Source: Gammaproteobacteria bacterium (GTDB taxonomy: Bacteria > Pseudomonadota > Gammaproteobacteria > UBA9214). Taken from it: a stretch of DNA of 10,561 nucleotides. Both the position numbers and the translations under genes were made by a program. The stretch is taken from positions 1-10,561 of the forward strand of contig JAHKKL010000036.1 of NCBI GenBank assembly GCA_020027635.1, given 5' to 3'. The notes below the pieces were generated by a model. It had not been told where the DNA came from. It searched no databases and saw only the letters and a list, made by a program, of their open reading frames with translations. Positions within the stretch are counted from its first letter, which is position 1. The number at the start of each line of letters is the position of its first letter. Below are positions 7,279-10,561 of this stretch, piece after piece.

Positions 7279-8405
7279 GATGTTGCCTCCACGAATTCCC
7301 GCGTCTGCGGATGCCGGATCTCGCCGGCATGGGTCATCACCGAGCCGCGCACGATCTCGTCATCCCAGTCCGGCCGGATTTCCCCGCCGCGCACGATCAG
7401 CGGCAGGAAGTTGACCAGGTTCTTGGCGAACATCTCGCTGGCGTGCACCGGCAGCATGGCCGGGACATTGAGGGGCCCGTAGATGATCACGCAGTTGTGT
7501 TCGATCTTGTGGCCGGGACGGGTGAGTTCGCAGTTGCCGCCGCTGTAGGCGGCCGTGTCGATGATCACCGAGCCGGGCTTCATTGCTTCCACCATGGCCT
7601 TGGAAATGATGCAGGGGGCGCGCTTGCCCGGCACGCCGGCGGTGGAGATGATGGCATCGGCCTGGGAGACATGCTGGCTGAGGACCGCCACCTCTTGCTG
7701 CTTTTCCTCCTCCGTGAGTTCCCGGGCATAACCGCCGCTGCCCTGCGCGGTGACTTGCACGTCCACGAACTTGGCGCCGAGCGACTCCACCTGTTCGCGG
7801 GTCTCCGGGCGCACGTCGTAGGCCTCGACGATCGCGCCGAGGCGCTTCGCCGTGGCGATGGCCTGCAGCCCGGCCACCCCGACGCCGACCACCAGCACCC
7901 GCGCCGGGCGGATGGTGCCGGCGGCCGTGGTCAGCATGGGAAAGAAGCGCGCCGTAAGCTCAGCCGCCAGCAGCGCGGCCTTGTAGCCGGCGATGTTGGC
8001 CTGCGAGGAGAGCGCATCCATGCCCTGGGCGCGCGAGAGTCGCGGGATCAGTTCCATGGCGAAACTGGTGATGCGCCGGTCGCGCAGCAGCGCGGTGCGT
8101 TCCGGGTATTCGTAGGGATGCAGGAAACCGATGACGATCGTCCCCTCGCGCAGCTTGGCGATGGCCTCCGGCGTCAGCGGTTGCACCGTGAGCACGATGT
8201 CGGCCTCGGCGAAGAGTGTGTCGGCGTCGAAGACGATGCGGGCTGAAGCATATTCGCTGTTACGGTAGAAGGCGCCGAGCCCGGCATCGGACTGGATCAG
8301 CACCTGCAGTCCTTGTTTGGCGAGCTGTTCGGCGACGCCGGGCACCAGGGCGACGCGCCGTTCACCCGGAACGGTTTCTTTGGGTACGGCCACGTTTATC
8401 GGCAT
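7275..8405 (-). CDS. pntAA: NAD(P) transhydrogenase subunit alpha, NAD(H)-binding part
   Basis: Soluble domain I of proton-translocating transhydrogenase, which binds NAD(H) on the cytoplasmic face. It has 376 residues. The N-terminus MPINVAVPKETVPGERRVAL is the alanine dehydrogenase/PNT N-terminal fold. The signature RAQGMDALSSQAN (125-137) precedes the Rossmann motif VGVGVAGLQA (173-182) and the acidic ribose-binding residue in YDVRP (D197). The mobile loop SGGYARELTEEE lies at 223-234, and the last strand is SVIIDTAAYSGGNCELT (279-295). It lacks the transmembrane helices found in fused PntA; these are in the next gene. The start at 8405 is chosen because GGAG lies 8 nt upstream and the family N-terminus begins there. 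An in-frame ATG at 8513 would add 36 unrelated residues and is rejected. First gene of the operon. Confidence 0.97.
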   Translation of the reverse strand: MPINVAVPKETVPGERRVALVPGVAEQLAKQGLQVLIQSDAGLGAFYRNSEYASARIVFDADTLFAEADIVLTVQPLTPEAIAKLREGTIVIGFLHPYEYPERTALLRDRRITSFAMELIPRLSRAQGMDALSSQANIAGYKAALLAAELTARFFPMLTTAAGTIRPARVLVVGVGVAGLQAIATAKRLGAIVEAYDVRPETREQVESLGAKFVDVQVTAQGSGGYARELTEEEKQQEVAVLSQHVSQADAIISTAGVPGKRAPCIISKAMVEAMKPGSVIIDTAAYSGGNCELTRPGHKIEHNCVIIYGPLNVPAMLPVHASEMFAKNLVNFLPLIVRGGEIRPDWDDEIVRGSVMTHAGEIRHPQTREFVEATS

Positions 8406-8534
8406 CGTAATCTCCGAGTGCACTTGTCGTGTGAGACATGAGACCGCGGTAAATCGAGGCCGGACGCCTGTCTTTTCCCGCGGCCTGCAGACCGGGCGCG
8501 GAACACGTGTCACGCCCCCGCCAGCGAACCGCGA

Positions 8535-8564
8535 ATATTAGCGGAATTTAATGGGCGGTGACAG
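8535..8564 (-). promoter_or_regulatory. Weak candidate sigma70 promoter for the pnt operon
   Basis: On the minus strand CTGTCA (8564-8559, four of six matches to TTGACA) and TAATAT (8540-8535, four of six matches to TATAAT) are 18 bp apart, in the only AT-rich patch upstream of pntAA. It would give a leader of about 130 nt. Both hexamers are imperfect, so this is a guess. Confidence 0.22.
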
Positions 8565-9045
8565 TTTTGAATGGTCAATCAGCGCCGATCGCGGGGCAGG
8601 GAGTGCGCAAAACCCTACTTTAAATACTGGAAAAATCGCTTTCGGCCGGCAGGTCATCAACGCACCGGCGCAGGCAGCGATCACCAAAAGGCGCGAGTGC
8701 ACAGTCTGTCCCATACATAGGTACTCACTCGAATGACAATTGCCTAGGCGGTTCCAGCATCGATGTGGTTCAAGCACGCCGTTGCTGCCAACCCACCGGA
8801 TGTACCGGCAGGAGGGACCGGACGGGACACGCCGTCAATCCCTCCCTGGAGGCTCGCCGGTTGCAGTCGCTCCGGGCATCCTCGGTAACTGCTCCTGCGT
8901 CGCCTGAAGCGCCTACTTTTGGTACCCTATCTCCTGCATGGCCCAGGCCAGTCTCTCGACCGGTTCCCGGTCTCACCTTCTCCCTGCAGCCGTGCCCTCA
9001 CGCAACACTTGCACATCCCTGTGCATCGTCCCTGCAGCCGACGGT
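8565..9045. other. Gene-free stretch between pntAA and the toxin-antitoxin pair
   Basis: Short open frames exist on both strands but none has a ribosome binding site with a recognisable protein. Those at 8551-8736 (plus) and 8538-8777 (minus) overlap one another antiparallel, and 8765-9112 (plus) has a low-complexity Pro/Ser/Arg translation. TCCCTGCAGCCG occurs twice (8981-8992 and 9029-9040). The stretch looks like decayed accessory DNA. Confidence 0.4.
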
Positions 9046-9050
9046 CTCGT

Positions 9051-9107
9051 CCGGCCCCTCCTGCCTCTTACCTCTCCGTCCTGTGTCGTGTTGCCAGCGA
9101 TGGCCTT
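9051..9107 (+). repeat. 57-bp dispersed direct repeat, copy 1
   Basis: Matches 9829-9885 at 49 of 57 positions with no gaps (my count), including an unbroken ACCTCTCCGTCCT core. It lies directly upstream of the toxin-antitoxin operon and covers part of the region where its promoter should be. No inverted repeat or coding role is apparent. Confidence 0.65.
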
Positions 9108-9176
9108 CGTAAGGGTTATATTCGGTTTTGGTCTCTCTGGGTTAAACTGAGTAGTAGAACTTTGAGAGGTATCGCG

Positions 9177-9386
9177 ATGAATACGAAGTTGAGTGAACTT
9201 CCAGTCGACGAGCGCATCAAGCTCGTCGAAGAATTGTGGGACAGCATCGCCTCCGATCAGAAGGCACTACCACTTACCGACGAACAAAAGGCTGAGCTCG
9301 ACAGGCGTCTGGACGCCTACGAAGTCGATGGAAACCGTGGTCGCTTAGCGACCGAATCTATCAAGGAAATTCGGCGCAAGCTGTGA
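9177..9386 (+). CDS. Antitoxin of a type II toxin-antitoxin module (addiction-module component family)
   Basis: A 69-residue acidic, helical protein (MNTKLSELPVDERIKLVEEL, then WDSI, then PLTDEQKAELDRRLDAYE). This is the pattern I know as the 'putative addiction module component' or unstable-antitoxin family (TIGR02574/PF09720 type). It is expected to bind and neutralise the ParE/RelE-like protein encoded next and to help repress the operon. The start at 9177 is chosen because GAGAGG lies 7 nt upstream and the family N-terminus begins there; the frame is open further upstream but that part is Pro/Ser-rich and not conserved-looking. Base composition is visibly less GC-rich than in the core genes to the left, which fits horizontal acquisition. 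No clear operator palindrome was found between 9110 and 9170. Confidence 0.88.
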   Translation: MNTKLSELPVDERIKLVEELWDSIASDQKALPLTDEQKAELDRRLDAYEVDGNRGRLATESIKEIRRKL

Positions 9387-9679
9387 CCCTTGAGGTTCGA
9401 CTCAGGCCGGAAGCAGAGCAAGACTTGGCGGATGCGGCAGCCTGGTACGAGGAGCAGCGGAAAGATCTGGGACACGAGTTCCTTGATGAAGTGTTGACGA
9501 TGTTTTCGAGCATCGCAGAAACACCGCTGATTTATCCAAACGTTCATCGGAACACAAGACGGGCCATCATTCATCGCATTCCGCTCGGTGTTTATTTTCG
9601 AGTAGAGACCGTGACAATTATCGTGGTTGCGGTAATGCATGGCAGTCGAAATCCGCGTCGTTGGAAGAGCCGCACATAA
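9383..9679 (+). CDS. ParE/RelE-superfamily toxin
   Basis: A 98-residue basic protein of the plasmid-stabilisation ParE/RelE superfamily. The N-terminal block VRLRPEAEQDLADAAAWYEE is the typical start followed by an amphipathic helix pair (to about residue 45). Then come YPNVHRNTRRAIIHRIPLGV and the strand VTIIVVAVMHGSRNP, which ends in the usual His/Arg-rich C-terminal tract (RNPRRWKSRT). ParE members poison DNA gyrase and RelE members cleave mRNA; which applies cannot be decided here. The start is GTG at 9383, overlapping the antitoxin TGA by four bases (GTGA), so the two are translationally coupled in the usual antitoxin-first order. The length is normal and no frameshift or truncation is seen, so the module could be functional. 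Confidence 0.9.
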   Translation: MTLEVRLRPEAEQDLADAAAWYEEQRKDLGHEFLDEVLTMFSSIAETPLIYPNVHRNTRRAIIHRIPLGVYFRVETVTIIVVAVMHGSRNPRRWKSRT

Positions 9680-9705
9680 CCAGCCCATCACGTCGACGCC
9701 AAAAA

Positions 9706-9728
9706 ACGGCGCGGCCTATGGGCGCCGT
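9706..9728. other. Short hairpin after the toxin gene
   Basis: ACGGCGC (9706-9712) and GCGCCGT (9722-9728) form a perfect 7-bp stem with a 9-nt loop, starting 27 bp after the toxin stop. A run of six A precedes it and no T-run follows on the plus strand, so it would suit an intrinsic terminator only for transcription arriving on the minus strand. Confidence 0.3.
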
Positions 9729-9751
9729 AAACCCCCACGAGTTGCCGCGCG

Positions 9752-9820
9752 ATGGATAATCAACTCGAGAACGCATTTCACGACAAGATGATTGGAGTGT
9801 ATGAACACGCGAGGAAGGAT
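9752..9820 (+). pseudogene. Truncated 5' end of a small gene, cut off at a repeat copy
   Basis: The frame from ATG 9752 begins MDNQLENAFHDKMIGVYEHA, then RKD. From memory this resembles the N-terminus of a family of about 100-residue uncharacterised bacterial proteins that continue with a GYNATRFLQMV-like block. Here the frame instead runs into Ala/Pro/Ser-rich sequence from about 9821, just where similarity to the dispersed repeat begins, and stops at 9949. Composition and codon use change at that point. I read it as a gene start whose body was lost or replaced. Family recognition is from memory and no function is claimed. The alternative is a chance open frame. Confidence 0.4.
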
Positions 9821-9828
9821 GCTCCCGC

Positions 9829-9885
9829 CCGGTCCCTCCTGCCGCTCACCTCTCCGTCCTATGTGGCGTTGGCACCGATGGCCTT
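9829..9885 (+). repeat. 57-bp dispersed direct repeat, copy 2
   Basis: Same orientation as copy 1 and offset from it by 778 bp, with 49 of 57 identical positions. The pair brackets the toxin-antitoxin operon and the truncated gene start. Weaker similarity may extend a few bases to the left (from about 9822). Confidence 0.65.
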
Positions 9886-10073
9886 AGCATTGAGCGGAAA
9901 TTACGGCATTAATGCCCGCAGGAACGTAGGCAAGGAGCGCGAGCAGTAGGCTTCAGGGCGGGGCGCCGACCTGGTGATGAGATTCGGATGAAGTGTATCA
10001 GTCAGCATGTGATCTGACGGACGGTGTCAGATCTTCGATGACCGGCATCGCCCCAACCTGGCCGTCTGCAGTT
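9886..10073. other. Gene-free stretch with two small palindromes
   Basis: GGCATT/AATGCC is a perfect 12-bp palindrome at 9905-9916. GATCTGAC (10011-10018) and GTCAGATC (10026-10033) form a perfect 8-bp stem with a 7-nt loop and no T-run after it. No gene is recognised. Confidence 0.4.
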
Positions 10074-10138
10074 GTAGGGTGCGCCGTGCGCACCATGATG
10101 TGGAGATGTCATTCCCCGGTGCGCACGGCGCACCCTAC
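10074..10138. repeat. REP-like element: perfect 21-bp inverted repeat
   Basis: Arm 10074-10094 (beginning GTAGGGTGCGCC) and arm 10118-10138 (ending GGCGCACCCTAC) are exact reverse complements over 21 bp, around a 23-nt loop (10095-10117). The GTAGGGTGCGC...GCGCACCCTAC ends match, from memory, a family of extragenic palindromes common in gammaproteobacteria. It has no T-run on either side, so it is a repeat element rather than a simple terminator. Confidence 0.8.
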
Positions 10139-10245
10139 GCTATTTCTCAGACGGCAGGAGTTGGCCGAAGCGACATATGGACGGATTCCTGTATCAAGCT
10201 GATCAACTCTGATTATTTTGACGATGGGTGATGGAAAAATGATAA
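10139..10245. other. Spacer between two palindromic elements
   Basis: No gene, promoter or repeat could be supported in this stretch. It becomes AT-rich towards its right end. Confidence 0.3.
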
Positions 10246-10283
10246 GGGGGCACATTTATTTTCCTGAAAAATAAATCTGTCCC
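10246..10283. repeat. AT-rich imperfect palindrome
   Basis: The left arm (about 10247-10263, GGGGCACATTTATTTTC) pairs with the right arm (10266-10283, GAAAAATAAATCTGTCCC) around a 2-nt loop, with one bulged base and a few mismatches. The AAATAAATCTGTCCC sequence resembles, from memory, repeats often seen around REP-associated transposase genes in gammaproteobacteria. No transposase is present here. Confidence 0.5.
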
Positions 10284-10317
10284 AATTACTCTCGAAGCTT
10301 CCGTATGATCCGCAGGG

Positions 10318-10488
10318 ATGAGGGAACTGCAGATAGTGCAGGCGCAACCGTCCGTCCTGCTCACGCGCCTTGGCAACATCCCGGCAGGCAGTGCAGGAAC
10401 AATTGCCGAAGTGACAGATGTGGATAGACCGCCCGGTTCCTTGCGCAATTCACGGCAGTGTCACAGCCGGGCGGTCACTCCCGGATGA
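10318..10488 (+). other. Short 56-codon ORF, possibly an eroded FeoA-like gene
   Basis: An ATG at 10318 (or GTG at 10336, with GAGGGA about 10 nt upstream) opens a frame of 56 codons ending at TGA 10486-10488. The stretch LTRLGNIPAGSAGTIAEV (about residues 15-32) is reminiscent of the first strands of FeoA-type SH3-like domains. However, the usual continuation and C-terminal half are absent, and residues 37-53 are encoded by a palindrome (10427-10476), so the frame does not look intact. It precedes a probable gene start at 10544, as feoA precedes feoB. This is weak; a chance ORF is equally possible. Confidence 0.2.
10427..10476. repeat. Perfect 10-bp inverted repeat
   Basis: GACCGCCCGG (10427-10436) and CCGGGCGGTC (10467-10476) are exact reverse complements around a 30-nt loop that itself contains the palindrome TTGCGCAA (10441-10448). 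It could be another extragenic palindrome or a leader hairpin upstream of the gene starting at 10544. Confidence 0.5.
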
Positions 10489-10529
10489 ACGGGGCACGGG
10501 CGCGGAGTGCATCAAAACATCAATTAGCC

Positions 10530-10561
10530 GGAGGGATCGGCCAATGCATAGCAACGCCGCA
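10530..10561 (+). CDS. Probable 5' end of a gene running off the right edge
   Basis: GGAGGG at 10530-10535 is a strong Shine-Dalgarno sequence, 8 nt before ATG 10544-10546. Six codons are visible (M-H-S-N-A-A) before the window ends; the coding part is 10544-10561. The product cannot be identified from six residues. The preceding short FeoA-like frame makes a ferrous-iron transport gene one possibility, but that is speculation. Confidence 0.42.

Noticed and set aside
8406..8513. 36-residue N-terminal extension of pntAA from ATG 8513
   Set aside because: No family similarity; MPINVAVPKETV at 8405 has a proper Shine-Dalgarno sequence and matches the family start.
8538..8777. Short overlapping ORFs on both strands (8538-8777 minus, 8551-8736 plus)
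   Set aside because: No convincing ribosome binding site or domain, and they are antiparallel shadows of one another; neither can be supported as a gene.
8919..9176. N-terminal extension of the antitoxin frame
   Set aside because: Pro/Ser-rich, overlaps the dispersed repeat, and the ATG at 9177 has its own ribosome binding site and the family N-terminus.
9680..9760. Possible integron attC site after the toxin gene, since TA pairs are frequent integron cassettes
   Set aside because: The hairpin at 9706-9728 lacks paired RYYYAAC/GTTRRRY core sites; no integrase gene is in the window.
10203..10448. 81-codon minus-strand ORF
   Set aside because: Spans two palindromic elements, has no recognisable domain, and competes with a slightly more protein-like plus-strand frame.

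Overview
The window reads as a piece of a GC-rich proteobacterial chromosome, most likely a gammaproteobacterium. The order SPOR-protein / argS / priA is the one I know from Pseudomonas-like and Chromatiales-like genomes, and the DnaA-box sequence, split transhydrogenase genes and intergenic palindromes fit. The species cannot be named from the sequence alone.

Layout. Positions 8-8405 hold six core genes, all on the minus strand. From right to left these are the proton-translocating transhydrogenase operon pntAA-pntAB-pntB (8405 to 5615, with a 4-base and then a 1-base overlap), a 519-bp intergenic gap, priA (5095 to 2864), a gap carrying a 133-bp inverted-repeat element, and argS with an FtsN-like SPOR-domain gene (2469 to 8, joined by a TAATG overlap). 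Positions 8406-9176 hold no convincing gene. A type II toxin-antitoxin pair on the plus strand follows (9177-9679, GTGA overlap). The rest (9680-10561) is repeat-rich accessory DNA: a truncated gene start, a second copy of a 57-bp dispersed repeat, several perfect or near-perfect palindromes, a short eroded-looking ORF, and the first six codons of a probable gene running off the right edge.

How the genes work together. PntAA/AB/B form the inner-membrane enzyme that uses proton-motive force to make NADPH. PriA restarts replication forks, ArgS charges tRNA-Arg, and the SPOR protein is expected to bind septal peptidoglycan. These are housekeeping functions with no obvious shared pathway. The toxin-antitoxin pair and the palindromes are the accessory layer.

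The most unusual structure is in the priA-pntB gap. Two perfect DnaA boxes face each other inside a 10-bp inverted repeat (5171-5195). A one-mismatch box follows directly (5198-5206), then a tract that is 83% A+T over 60 bp (5261-5320), then a further consensus DnaA box (5375-5383). This is the architecture of a DnaA-dependent origin or DnaA-titration/regulatory locus, although neither dnaA nor other usual oriC neighbours are in the window. No CRISPR array, tRNA, rRNA, prophage or complete insertion sequence was recognised, and I see no clear undescribed multi-gene system.
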